From Orlajensenia sp037404875 (GTDB lineage: Bacteria; Actinomycetota; Actinomycetes; Actinomycetales; Microbacteriaceae): DNA of 64,000 nucleotides. The number at the start of each line of letters is the position of its first letter. Position 1 is the first letter of the stretch. Shown in pieces: positions 23,241 to 31,573 of this stretch. The stretch is taken from the NCBI RefSeq assembly GCF_037404875.1, contig NZ_JBBELO010000017.1, positions 1 through 64,000 of the forward strand. Direction: 5' to 3'. The position numbers and the translations under genes are program-made. Below the pieces are notes generated by a model. The model saw nothing but the letters and a program-made list of their open reading frames with translations, was not told where the DNA came from and did not search any database.

Positions 23241-24188
23241 ATGACCAGCCCCACGCCCGAGCAGGCGCAGTTCGATGCGATCATCGCGGCCGACGGCCGC
23301 ATCGAGCCGCGCGACTGGATGCCCGAGGCGTATCGCAAGACGCTCGTGCGCCAGATCAGCCAGCACGCCCACTCCGAGATCATCGGGATGCAGCCCGAGG
23401 CGAACTGGATCACCCGTGCTCCCAGCCTGAAGCGCAAGGCGATCCTCATGGCGAAGGTGCAGGACGAAGCCGGTCACGGCCTCTACCTGTACTCGGCCGC
23501 GCAGACGCTCGGAACGCCACGGGAGGAGATGACGGCGGCACTGATCGCCGGACGGGCCAAGTACTCCTCGATCTTCAACTACCCGACGCCGACCTGGGCC
23601 GACATGGGCGCGATCGGCTGGCTCGTCGACGGGGCGGCGATCTGCAACCAGGTTCCCCTCTGCCGCGCCTCGTACGGTCCCTATGGCCGGGCGATGGTGC
23701 GCATCTGCAAAGAGGAGTCGTTCCACCAGCGGCAGGGCTTCGAGATCCTGCTCACGCTCATGCAGGGCAGCGATGCCCAGAAGCGCATGGCGCAAGACGC
23801 GGTGAACCGCTGGTACTGGCCGTCTCTGCAGATGTTCGGCCCTCCCGACGACGCCTCGCCGAACTCCGCCCAATCGATGGCCTGGAACATCAAGCGCTTC
23901 TCCAACGACGAGCTGCGCCAGCGCTTCGTCGGAATGCTCGTGCCGCAGGCCGAGGCTCTCGGCCTCACGCTGCCCGACGCGAAGCTGCGGCTGGATGAGG
24001 GCACCGGCCGATACGAGATGAGCGAGATCGACTGGTCGGAGTTCAACGAGGTGCTCGCTGGGCGCGGTCCGATGAACGCCGAGCGCCTGCGCCGCCGCCG
24101 CGAGGCGCACGAAGAGGGCGCCTGGGTGCGCGAGGCCGCCATCGAGTACGCCCGCAAGCGCGCCGCCGCCACGGAGCGTGCGGCATGA
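23241..24188 (+). CDS. paaA: PaaA: phenylacetyl-CoA 1,2-epoxidase, catalytic alpha subunit
   Basis: Di-iron monooxygenase subunit of 315 residues. Recognisable segments are DWMPEAYRKTLVRQISQHAH, the iron-ligand region KVQDEAGHGLYLYSAAQTLG, and a second ligand region CKEESFHQRQGFEILL, both with the E-x-x-H pattern. It epoxidises the aromatic ring of phenylacetyl-CoA together with PaaC, using electrons from PaaE. Of two adjacent ATG codons (23238 and 23241), the second has the better spacing to GGAG. It is the first gene of paaABCDE and its stop overlaps the paaB start. Confidence 0.95.
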   Translation: MTSPTPEQAQFDAIIAADGRIEPRDWMPEAYRKTLVRQISQHAHSEIIGMQPEANWITRAPSLKRKAILMAKVQDEAGHGLYLYSAAQTLGTPREEMTAALIAGRAKYSSIFNYPTPTWADMGAIGWLVDGAAICNQVPLCRASYGPYGRAMVRICKEESFHQRQGFEILLTLMQGSDAQKRMAQDAVNRWYWPSLQMFGPPDDASPNSAQSMAWNIKRFSNDELRQRFVGMLVPQAEALGLTLPDAKLRLDEGTGRYEMSEIDWSEFNEVLAGRGPMNAERLRRRREAHEEGAWVREAAIEYARKRAAATERAA

Positions 24189-24490
24189 GCACGCCGGGCG
24201 CATCCGCCGTGGACCCGTGGCCGCTGTGGGAGGTCTTCGTGAGGGCTAACCGCGGGTTGTCCCACGTTCACGTCGGCTCGCTGCACGCTCCCGACGCCGA
24301 GATGGCACTGCGCAACGGCCGCGACCTCTACACCCGCCGCAACGAGGGCGTCTCGATCTGGGTCGTTCCCGCCGACGCGATCACGACGAGCGACCCCGAT
24401 GCGAAGGGCTCCTTCTTCGAGAGCCCGGCCGGCAAGAACTACCGCCACGCGATCTACTACACCGCATCCGAGGGGGTGAAGCACCTGTGA
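24185..24490 (+). CDS. paaB: PaaB: phenylacetyl-CoA epoxidase subunit B
   Basis: Small subunit of 101 residues, the expected length. Typical segments are WPLWEVFVRANRGLSHVHVG, ARDNRDLYTRR-type spacing seen here as RNGRDLYTRRNEGVSIWVVP, and the C-terminal GKNYRHAIYYT. PaaB is thought to bridge the PaaAC catalytic core in the multicomponent epoxidase. It starts with ATG overlapping the paaA stop by four bases and overlaps paaC by four bases. Confidence 0.95.
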   Translation: MSTPGASAVDPWPLWEVFVRANRGLSHVHVGSLHAPDAEMALRNGRDLYTRRNEGVSIWVVPADAITTSDPDAKGSFFESPAGKNYRHAIYYTASEGVKHL

Positions 24491-25326
24491 GCAGGCTGGC
24501 TCCCGAGGTGCATGACGGACACGGCGACGTGCACGTCGATGAGCTGGTGCTCTCGGACGAGCTCGCCGGCCCGGGCGACGCGATCGCGACGGCCGATGTT
24601 GCCGAGTACGCGCTCTGGCTGGGCGATGATGCCCTGATTCTCGCCCAGCAGCTCGGCTGGTGGATCAGTCGCGCGCCCGAGCTGGAAGAGGACGTCGCGG
24701 TGGGGAACATCGGCCTCGACCTGCTCGGCCATGCGCGCTCGCTGCTGCGCTACGCCGGCACGGCCACCGCTCGCACGGAGGACGATCTCGCCTACTGGCG
24801 CGACGAGCCCGAATTCCGGAGTGCCTGGCTGTTCGAGCAGCCCAACGGCGACTTCGCGCACACGATCGCCCGGCAACTCGTGGCATCCGCCTACCTCTTC
24901 GAGCTCTACGCGCGCCTGCGCGCGTCGGCGGATGCCACTCTGGCGGCGATCGCCGAGAAGGCCGTGAAAGAGGTGGACTACCACCGCGACCACGCCGTGC
25001 AGTGGACCCTGCGCTTGGCCGGCGGAACGGAGGAGTCCCGGCGGCGCATGATCACGGCACTCGACGACATCTGGCCGTACGTGGATGAGCTGTTCGTCGA
25101 CGAGTTACTCATCGACCGGCTCGAGGGCGTCGCCGTGCGCCCCTCGACCCTGCGCCCCGCAGTGGATGCCGTGCTCCAGTCCGTGTTCGACGAGGCGGAC
25201 CTCACGCCCAGGAGCGCGTTCATCGCCGCGGGAGGGGGCCGTGCCGGCCGTCACTTCCCCACCCTCGGTTACCTGCTGGCCGAGCTGCAGGTGCTCGCCC
25301 GGCAGCATCCGGGGGCATCATGGTGA
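24487..25326 (+). CDS. paaC: PaaC: phenylacetyl-CoA epoxidase structural subunit
   Basis: Helical ferritin-like subunit of 279 residues. Family segments are EYALWLGDDALILAQQLGWW, EEDVAVGNIGLDLLGHARSL, YFELY-type helices seen as ASAYLFELYARL, and KEVDYHRDHAVQWTLRLAGG. It forms the heterodimer with PaaA; the metal centre in PaaC is generally non-catalytic in the family. The first ~25 residues (Asp/Glu/His-rich) are less conserved. GTG 24487 overlaps the paaB stop (GTGA), and the 3' end overlaps paaD by seven bases. Confidence 0.95.
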   Translation: MSRLAPEVHDGHGDVHVDELVLSDELAGPGDAIATADVAEYALWLGDDALILAQQLGWWISRAPELEEDVAVGNIGLDLLGHARSLLRYAGTATARTEDDLAYWRDEPEFRSAWLFEQPNGDFAHTIARQLVASAYLFELYARLRASADATLAAIAEKAVKEVDYHRDHAVQWTLRLAGGTEESRRRMITALDDIWPYVDELFVDELLIDRLEGVAVRPSTLRPAVDAVLQSVFDEADLTPRSAFIAAGGGRAGRHFPTLGYLLAELQVLARQHPGASW

Positions 25327-25814
25327 GCCCGGCGAGAACGCGCGCGTGGAGGATCGCCGCGACGGTGTGCGACCCCGAGATCCCCGTGCTCACGATCGAA
25401 GACCTCGGAGTGCTGCGCGCGGTCCAGGAGGAGGGCCGGAGCGTGCGCGTGCGCATCACGCCCACCTACAGCGGATGCCCGGCCATGGAGGCGATCACGG
25501 ACGACGTGACGAGCGCGCTGCGGGACGGCGGTTACGCCGACGTACGCGTCGAGCTCGTTCTCTCCCCCGCATGGACGACCGACTGGATGAGCGCTGCTGG
25601 CAGGGCCAAGCTCGCGGAATACGGCATCGCCGCCCCGTCGGGCGAGGCCGCCAGACGGTCGGACGGCCCGGTGCGTCTGGCTCTGACCGTCAAGTGCCCA
25701 CGGTGCGACTCGCTCGACACGCGGGAGCTGGCTCGCTTCGGCTCGACCTCGTGCAAGGCGCTCTACGAGTGCCGCAACTGCCTGGAGCCCTTCGACTACT
25801 TCAAGGTGCTCTGA
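25320..25814 (+). CDS. paaD: PaaD: epoxidase-associated iron-sulfur maturation factor
   Basis: Protein of 164 residues with an N-terminal MIP18/DUF59 domain (about 8-85; VCDPEIPVLTIEDLGVLR and PTYSGCPAME) and a C-terminal zinc ribbon with two Cys-x2-Cys pairs in KCPRCDS and ECRNCLEPFDYFKVL. PaaD is believed to help assemble the iron-sulfur cluster of PaaE. ATG 25320 overlaps paaC by seven bases, and the TGA shares one base with the paaE ATG, so all five subunits are tightly coupled. Confidence 0.93.
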   Translation: MVSPARTRAWRIAATVCDPEIPVLTIEDLGVLRAVQEEGRSVRVRITPTYSGCPAMEAITDDVTSALRDGGYADVRVELVLSPAWTTDWMSAAGRAKLAEYGIAAPSGEAARRSDGPVRLALTVKCPRCDSLDTRELARFGSTSCKALYECRNCLEPFDYFKVL

Positions 25815-26965
25815 TGACGGGCACGAGCGAACGACGAACGGATGTCGCGCCGCGGCCCGCGAAGAGGCGCGCGCGCTTCCACGAACTCGAAGTCGCCGAG
25901 GTGCGCACGCTCACCGCCGACAGCGTGGAAGTGCGATTCGCCGTACCCGAGTCCTTGACCGGCGAGTACGACTACGTCGCCGGGCAGCATGTGGCACTGC
26001 GCGCAGTCGTCGACGGCCGCGAACTGCGGCGCAGCTATTCGATCTGCCGGCCGCCGCAGCGCCCGGCGACGGGAGAGGGCGCGCTCAGCATCGCGATCAA
26101 GCGCGACTTCGGCGGCCGGTTCTCGACCTGGGCAACGAGCGAGCTGCGAGCCGGCGACCGTATCGACGTGATGAGCCCACAGGGCTCCTTCACGACGGGC
26201 CTGGCCGATCTGGAGCACCGGCACCTCGTGGGCATCGCGGCAGGAAGCGGCATCACGCCGCTGATGGCGCTCGCGCACACCGTGCTCGCCGCCGCCGAGA
26301 CCGCCCGGTTCACCCTGCTGTACACGAACCGGTCCTCGCTCGACGTCATGTTCGTCGAGGAGCTCGCCGACCTGAAGGACCGCTATCCCTCCCGTCTCGC
26401 GCTGCACCACGTGCTCAGCCGAGAGCAGCGCACCTCGCCGCTGCTCTCGGGGCGCATCGACGAGGCGAAGCTCGGCACGATCCTCGACGTGCTGATCCCG
26501 CCGGCGAGCGTCGACGAGTGGTTCCTCTGCGGGCCCTTCGAACTCGTGCAGCGCTGCCGCGACAGCCTCGAGGCGCGCGGAGTCGACCCCGCACGCATCC
26601 GTTTCGAGCTCTTCACCACCGGGGAGCCGGGCGAGGTGGCTCCCGACTCCGGTCGGCCGGTGCTCGTGAGGCAGGGTGAGAGGCTCGTGCAGATCGATTT
26701 CACCCTCGACGGTCAGTCCTCTGCAGTGCAGAGCCCGGCCAGCGCACACGAATCGATCCTGAACGCGGCACTGCGCGTGCGCCCCGATGTGCCGTTCGCG
26801 TGCGCCGGCGGAGTCTGCGGCACCTGCCGCGCCCGCCTCGTTCAGGGGAGCGTGAACATGACCGAGAACTACGCCCTCGAACCGGAGGAGCTCGAGCGTG
26901 GCTACGTGCTCACCTGCCAATCCCATCCGACGAGCGACCGCGTCGTGGTGGACTACGACGTCTGA
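25814..26965 (+). CDS. paaE: PaaE: phenylacetyl-CoA epoxidase reductase
   Basis: Electron-transfer subunit of 383 residues with three modules: FAD-binding (to ~130; HVALRAVVDGRELRRSYSIC), NAD(P)-binding (~130-265; LVGIAAGSGITPLMALAHTV and EWFLCGPFELV), and a C-terminal plant-type [2Fe-2S] ferredoxin (~285-383). The ferredoxin Cys ligands are in FACAGGVCGTCRARL and a later LTCQSHP. It passes electrons from NADPH to the PaaAC di-iron centre. The N-terminal ~20 residues are basic and not conserved. ATG 25814 is set by the TGATG overlap with paaD. Confidence 0.95.
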   Translation: MTGTSERRTDVAPRPAKRRARFHELEVAEVRTLTADSVEVRFAVPESLTGEYDYVAGQHVALRAVVDGRELRRSYSICRPPQRPATGEGALSIAIKRDFGGRFSTWATSELRAGDRIDVMSPQGSFTTGLADLEHRHLVGIAAGSGITPLMALAHTVLAAAETARFTLLYTNRSSLDVMFVEELADLKDRYPSRLALHHVLSREQRTSPLLSGRIDEAKLGTILDVLIPPASVDEWFLCGPFELVQRCRDSLEARGVDPARIRFELFTTGEPGEVAPDSGRPVLVRQGERLVQIDFTLDGQSSAVQSPASAHESILNAALRVRPDVPFACAGGVCGTCRARLVQGSVNMTENYALEPEELERGYVLTCQSHPTSDRVVVDYDV

Positions 26966-26974
26966 GGAGACCGG

Positions 26975-27742
26975 ATGATCCAGACCGCCATCGAGCACGA
27001 CGTCGCCCGCGTCACGCTGAACGCACCCGAGAAGCTCAACGCGCTCGACGAGACTGCGCTCGGAGAGCTCTCGGAGGCGTACGAGCACGCGGCCGTCGCC
27101 GGCGTGCGCGCCGTGGTGCTGCACGGCGAGGGCCGGGCCTTTTGCGCCGGCCGGGACATCTCGGGCCTCGACCCGCGCGATGACGACGTCGAGCGGTTCC
27201 TCGGCTCCCTCGTGACACCGCTGCTGCGGCAGATCGCCCGGTTCCCCGCGCCGACCTTCGCCGTCGCACACGGCGCCTGCCTCGGTGTGGGTCTCGGGCT
27301 GCTGATCGCGTCGGATGTCGTCTACGTCGCCGAATCGGCCAAGGTGGGCTCCCCATTCGCGAACCTCGGCGCAACGCTGGACTCCGGCGGCCACGCCTTC
27401 TTCTACGAGCGCATGGGGGCGCACAAGACCCTCGACCTGATCTATACGGCACGCCTGATGAGCGGCACGGAAGCGGTCGCATCCGGTCTGTTCTCACGGG
27501 TCTTCCCCGACGACGACGTGCTCGCCGCCACCCTGGCCGCCGGCGAGAGCGCCGCACGGGGCGCGACCGAGGCCTTCCTGGCCAGCAAGGCGCTCATCTC
27601 CCGGCTGCGCGATGACCGCCTCGGGCTCTGGGATGCCATCGCACTCGAGAACGCCGCGCAAGCCGCCCTCTGCGAGACCGACGACTACCGCGAGGGGTTC
27701 GAGGCCTTCCAGCAGAAGCGCACGCCGACCTTCGCCCGGTAG
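26975..27742 (+). CDS. paaG: Enoyl-CoA hydratase/isomerase family, PaaG-like
   Basis: Crotonase-fold enzyme of 255 residues. The CoA-binding segment GRAFCAGRDISGLD and the oxyanion-hole segment VAHGACLGVGLGLLIASD are present. Where ordinary hydratases carry Glu, this protein has ANLGATLDSGGHAF with an Asp, matching the position of the catalytic Asp of PaaG isomerases; the C-terminal DDYREGFEAFQQKR also resembles PaaG. PaaG converts ring-1,2-epoxyphenylacetyl-CoA to oxepin-CoA. It follows paaE by nine bases and has GGAG before its ATG. A general enoyl-CoA hydratase is the alternative. Confidence 0.85.
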   Translation: MIQTAIEHDVARVTLNAPEKLNALDETALGELSEAYEHAAVAGVRAVVLHGEGRAFCAGRDISGLDPRDDDVERFLGSLVTPLLRQIARFPAPTFAVAHGACLGVGLGLLIASDVVYVAESAKVGSPFANLGATLDSGGHAFFYERMGAHKTLDLIYTARLMSGTEAVASGLFSRVFPDDDVLAATLAAGESAARGATEAFLASKALISRLRDDRLGLWDAIALENAAQAALCETDDYREGFEAFQQKRTPTFAR

Positions 27743-27761
27743 GCCGGCGCCGGCATCCGGC

Positions 27762-28433
27762 TCACGCCGCCCGCGCGGAGACCGAACGGCGCGTGCGGCC
27801 GTCTTCGTCGGGGCGCCACCAGAGCCAGAACTCCCCGGCGAGCACGTGCATCCCCAGACCGAGCCAGAAGGCCGGGGCGAAGCTGTTCTCGAGCGAGAGC
27901 ACCTGGAAGCCGGCGAACAGCCCGACCCACAGCCGGATGGTTCCGACGCCGAGGGCGACGGCGAAGGCACGGATCATCCAGCGCCGGTGCCACCGCACGT
28001 GCCCTCGGCGAATGGCCCGATAGGCGAGCGCCAGGCAGAGCAGGAACCACGAACCGAAGACTGCGGTGGCGAGTGACTGCCACGCCCCTCCGTACGAGAA
28101 CGGCACGCCGAAAGCGAGGGCGAACACCCCGCTCGTCAGCCCGAGAGTGAGCAGGATCCGCCCGAAGCGCCGATGGAAGGTGAAGTGGCGTTCCCGGAAG
28201 CGCCGCGACAACTGGAAGGGGGCACCGACGAGGTAGAGCACTCCGGGAACGATGTGCAGGTAGGCGAGCCAGGGGCTCGCCACGTACCGATACTCGAAGC
28301 TGTCACTCTCGGCCGAGGCGCCCGCCATGAGGAACGGCGTATCGGTACCGACGCGGATGCCGGCGAAGACGAGCACGACGGCCATGAGCACGAAGATGGC
28401 GCCCCACACGGAGACCGACACCACCCGCTCCAT
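27762..28433 (-). CDS. DUF2306 family membrane protein
   Basis: Integral membrane protein of 223 residues with about six transmembrane segments and a basic C-terminus, resembling DUF2306. Characteristic segments are YLHIVPGVLYLVGAPFQLSR, FTFHRRFGRILLTLGL and VRWHRRWMIRAFAVALG, in which paired His residues sit at membrane edges. Such patterns suggest heme or metal contacts, but no function is established for this protein. It begins two bases after the VOC protein gene and is presumably cotranscribed with it; it converges on paaG with 19 bases between. Confidence 0.8.
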   Translation of the reverse strand: MERVVSVSVWGAIFVLMAVVLVFAGIRVGTDTPFLMAGASAESDSFEYRYVASPWLAYLHIVPGVLYLVGAPFQLSRRFRERHFTFHRRFGRILLTLGLTSGVFALAFGVPFSYGGAWQSLATAVFGSWFLLCLALAYRAIRRGHVRWHRRWMIRAFAVALGVGTIRLWVGLFAGFQVLSLENSFAPAFWLGLGMHVLAGEFWLWWRPDEDGRTRRSVSARAA

Positions 28434-28435
28434 GA

Positions 28436-28768
28436 TCAGTCCGGCCGCGCCTGGTCGAAGACGAAGATCACGTTCCCCGCCGGATCGGTGATCGTGGCGA
28501 CGCTGCCATCGGGAATGGGGCGGGGCGGCGAAGCGACCTTCATCGCGGGATGCTCGGCGAGGAATCGCTCCAGGTTCTCGACCTCGTACATCGGGCCGGC
28601 TGGGTCGGGTTCGGTCGAGAGCATGACCTGCAGATCGCTGCCCGGGATGCGGAATGCGACGGTGTCCTCGCCCTCACGCCAGGCCTCGTCCCAGCCGAGC
28701 ACGTCGCGGTACCAGGCGAGCCCGGCGGAGAGATCCGGAACGGGCGTGTAGAGGAAGCGAAGTCTCAT
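28436..28768 (-). CDS. VOC superfamily (glyoxalase/bleomycin-resistance-like) protein
   Basis: Single-domain VOC protein of 110 residues with the beta-alpha-beta-beta-beta pattern: FLYTPVPDLSAGLAWYRDVL at the start, TVAFRIPGSDLQVML in the middle and ATITDPAGNVIFVFDQ at the end. Members bind metal and may act as dioxygenases, isomerases or drug-binding proteins; the substrate is unknown. The second in-frame ATG (28768) is chosen because GGAGAGG lies immediately upstream of it. It is cotranscribed with the DUF2306 gene. Confidence 0.85.
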   Translation of the reverse strand: MRLRFLYTPVPDLSAGLAWYRDVLGWDEAWREGEDTVAFRIPGSDLQVMLSTEPDPAGPMYEVENLERFLAEHPAMKVASPPRPIPDGSVATITDPAGNVIFVFDQARPD

Positions 28769-28865
28769 GCGCCTCTCCATAACTGAGTTATGTCATTGCC
28801 GAGGCCGAATATACTCGGTCCTTCGCCACCCGGGTCGAGCAGCCGATCCGCTCGAGCGGTACCTC

Positions 28866-29027
28866 GTGAGCCTCGTCGATGCGCCGCAACGCCTGGTTCC
28901 GCGGCTGCTGCTCGCCGCGTGGCGCGAGGCGCTCACCCTCGCGCCCCTCGCATCCGTCTCGATCGGCGAGGCGGATGTCACCGAGGTGCGCGCCGCTCTC
29001 GCGCTCGCGCTGCATCCCACGGACTGA
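28866..29027 (+). CDS. Possible small protein of unknown function
   Basis: Doubtful 53-residue open frame with GTG start, Leu/Ala/Val-rich and amphipathic (PRLLLAAWREALTLA). The same frame is open from an ATG at 28767, which would give 86 residues but overlaps the VOC start. A -10-like TATACT lies at 28810-28815 without a good -35. Codon usage is compatible with coding, but there is no clear ribosome binding site. It may equally be a remnant of a larger gene. Confidence 0.3.
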   Translation: MSLVDAPQRLVPRLLLAAWREALTLAPLASVSIGEADVTEVRAALALALHPTD

Positions 29028-29035
29028 GCACCGCC

Positions 29036-29425
29036 TCAGTGCCGGTTGAGTCCTGCCGGGTTCTGGTCCGCGCGGAGGTACGTTCCGCGCCCGTCCACGA
29101 CGAGTCCGTCCTCATCGAAGATCAGCACCTCGCTCACGAGGGCGCCCTTCTGATTGCGGTAGACGATGACGATCGTGTCGATCCCCGCGTAGACCGACAC
29201 GACCTCGAATCGCAGGTCGGGGATGAGCGCGAGACCTCGCTCCCAGTACTCGCGCACGGCCGCTTTGCCCCGGAAGACGCCCTCGCTGCCGGGGATGACC
29301 TGAGCGCCCACCGGCGAACGGAACACCACGCTCTCGCTGAAGTGCGACAGCAGCCGATCGAGGTCGTGGGCGTTCCAGGCGTCGCACCACTCGGTGCTGA
29401 AGGTGGTGGGGTTCGGCACTGTCAT
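29036..29425 (-). CDS. NTF2-like (SnoaL-fold) protein
   Basis: Small protein of 129 residues with a SnoaL/NTF2-like cone fold: the N-terminal helix WCDAWNAHDLDRLLSHFSES, the strand VVFRSPVGAQVIPG, the helix FRGKAAVREYWERGLALIP and the sheet IVIVYRNQKGALVSEVLIF. Members act as polyketide cyclases, ketosteroid isomerase-like enzymes or ligand binders; the substrate is unknown. ATG 29425 is preceded by GGAAGGGA. It lies downstream of kup in the same direction, with a 72-base gap. Confidence 0.85.
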   Translation of the reverse strand: MTVPNPTTFSTEWCDAWNAHDLDRLLSHFSESVVFRSPVGAQVIPGSEGVFRGKAAVREYWERGLALIPDLRFEVVSVYAGIDTIVIVYRNQKGALVSEVLIFDEDGLVVDGRGTYLRADQNPAGLNRH

Positions 29426-29497
29426 GGCAATCCCTTCCGCGTCCGATCCTGCACGAGACGGATCTCTCGGCGCCGATCCCCGCATCCGCACCGAGGG

Positions 29498-31468
29498 TCA
29501 GATCTCGACGTCGCTGCCCATCGTGACGGTACGCAGGGCGGGCAGTCCGAAGCGGGCTGCCGGATCGGCGGCGTTGTGGGCGAGGGCGACGAAGAGTGAA
29601 CGCCGCCACGGGGACATCTTGCTCTCACGTGTGACCCGGATGGCGCCCCGCGAGATGAAGTACGAGGCGCGGGCGAAGTCCCCGGCCTTGAGCGGCAGAA
29701 CGCCGGCCAGGCAGGCGGCACGAAGGGCCCGGGGAATGTCGGGCTTGTCGGAGAATCCGAATCGTATGGTGAGGTGCTCGATGCCGTCGTCGGCGTAGCC
29801 CAGATCGTCGTACTCGTATGCCTCGAATGCCGGCACATGCGGAACGGATGCGGTGATGATCGAGACGATGATCACGTGTTCGTGCAGGACATGGTTGTGC
29901 TTGACGTTCGCGCGGAGAGCGAGCGGCGTGCTGTCCTTATTCGGGTGGGGGAAGATCGCGATGCCGGGCACTCGCGGCAGGTTCTCCGTGCGCACCTCCT
30001 CGATGAACTCGGAGAGGGAGCCTTCCTTCTTGCGCCGGTCTTCCTGAACCAGCTGGCGACCCCTGCGCCAGGTGGTCATCACCGTGATGACGGCCGCAGC
30101 GATGAGCAGAGGCACCCAGCCGCCGTTCACGATCTTGGACAGGTTGCCGGCGAGGAAAGCCAGCTCGAGACCGCCGAACGCGATGGCGGCAACCACGATC
30201 TTCCAGGGGCGCCAGTGCCAGAGCGGCCGCGCCACCAGCAACAGCAGCACCGTGTCGACCACGAGCGCCCCTGTGACTGAGATGCCGTACGCCGTCGACA
30301 GGCGCTCCGACGATCCGAACGTGAGCATCACGGCCATGACCCCGATGAACAGCAGCGCATTGACCGCGGGAAGGTAGATCTGTCCCCCTTCCCGAGCGGA
30401 CGTCTGCCGAATGGTCAGGGGCGGCAGCAGCCCGAGCTGGAACGCCTGACGCGTGAGCGAGAACGCACCGGAGATGACCGCCTGACTGGCGATCACCGTC
30501 GCGACCGTGGCGAGGATGACCACAGGCAGCCGGCCCCAGTCCGGGATCAAGAGGAAGAACGGGTTCGCCTTCGCCCCGGGATGATGCAGGATGAGCGCCG
30601 CCTGGCCGAGGTAGTTGATCGTCAGCGCAGGGAAGACGAGGAAGAACCAGGCACGGCGGATCGGCGAGCGCCCGAAGTGGCCCATGTCGGCGTAGAGGGC
30701 CTCCGCCCCGGTGATCACGAGTACGACGGCGCCGAGCGCGATGAACGAGATGGACGGGTGGGCGACGATGAAGACGATGGCGTACGTGGGAGAGAGCCCG
30801 AGCAGCACGGCCGGATACTGGATGACCATGGGCAGTCCCGCCGCCGCGAGCACGATGAACCACAGCACCATGACGGGACCGAAGAGCACGCCGACCTTGC
30901 CCGTTCCGTAGCGCTGAACGACGAAGAGCGCGATGAGGATCACGGCCGCAATCGGGATGACGAGGTGCGCGACAGCCGGCACGGTGACGTGCAGGCCCTC
31001 GACCGCGGAGAGGACACTGATCGCCGGAGTGATGATCGAGTCGCCGTAGAACAGCGAGACCCCGACGATGCCGATCACCAGCAGCACGCCGGCACGCCGT
31101 GCGCGACCGGAGTAGAGCCGCTGGGCGAGCGCGGCCAGGGCCATCACGCCGCCCTCACCGTCGTTGTCGGCTCGCATGAGGATGGCGAGGTACTTGATGG
31201 AGACGATGATCGTGATGCTCCAGAACATCAGCGAGATGACCCCGAAGACATCCTCCTCGTTCGCCCGCACGGCACCGTTGTCGAGCAGGAACACGGTCTT
31301 GAGCGCATAGAGCGGGCTCGTGCCGATGTCGCCGAAGACGACGCCCAAGGCGGCGATCGCCGCGACGGGAAGAGCGCGCGCCGCGCGCCTGGCCGCACGG
31401 GGTGTGCGGGACGGTTGAGCTGGTGCCGGATCGGCGGGAGCCGGAGAGGGACACGCCTGCTGGGTCAT
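29498..31468 (-). CDS. kup: Kup potassium uptake protein
   Basis: Low-affinity potassium:proton symporter of 656 residues with about 12 transmembrane helices followed by a ~150-residue cytoplasmic domain. Family hallmarks are GVVFGDIGTSPLYALKTVFL near the N-terminus, ADNDGEGGVMALAAL in the loop after helix 2, and the GDSIITPAISVLSAVEGL segment. The first ~40 residues are a Pro/Ala/Arg-rich cytoplasmic extension. Kup takes up potassium, especially under acidic or osmotic stress. No c-di-AMP riboswitch was recognised in the short upstream region (31469-31573), which holds only a weak ACCCG/CGGGT hairpin. Confidence 0.95.
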   Translation of the reverse strand: MTQQACPSPAPADPAPAQPSRTPRAARRAARALPVAAIAALGVVFGDIGTSPLYALKTVFLLDNGAVRANEEDVFGVISLMFWSITIIVSIKYLAILMRADNDGEGGVMALAALAQRLYSGRARRAGVLLVIGIVGVSLFYGDSIITPAISVLSAVEGLHVTVPAVAHLVIPIAAVILIALFVVQRYGTGKVGVLFGPVMVLWFIVLAAAGLPMVIQYPAVLLGLSPTYAIVFIVAHPSISFIALGAVVLVITGAEALYADMGHFGRSPIRRAWFFLVFPALTINYLGQAALILHHPGAKANPFFLLIPDWGRLPVVILATVATVIASQAVISGAFSLTRQAFQLGLLPPLTIRQTSAREGGQIYLPAVNALLFIGVMAVMLTFGSSERLSTAYGISVTGALVVDTVLLLLVARPLWHWRPWKIVVAAIAFGGLELAFLAGNLSKIVNGGWVPLLIAAAVITVMTTWRRGRQLVQEDRRKKEGSLSEFIEEVRTENLPRVPGIAIFPHPNKDSTPLALRANVKHNHVLHEHVIIVSIITASVPHVPAFEAYEYDDLGYADDGIEHLTIRFGFSDKPDIPRALRAACLAGVLPLKAGDFARASYFISRGAIRVTRESKMSPWRRSLFVALAHNAADPAARFGLPALRTVTMGSDVEI

Positions 31469-31573
31469 GTCACGTCAGGGAGCATGAACGGTGAGACCAT
31501 GTACGTCGCATTGCACCAACGTTACCCGCCGACACGGGTGATCACGCTCATCACTCGACTCGCGGTCGCCGCA

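Noticed and set aside
31469..31573. c-di-AMP riboswitch before kup
   Set aside because: The region is only 105 bases long and lacks the expected conserved helices; only a weak small hairpin is present.
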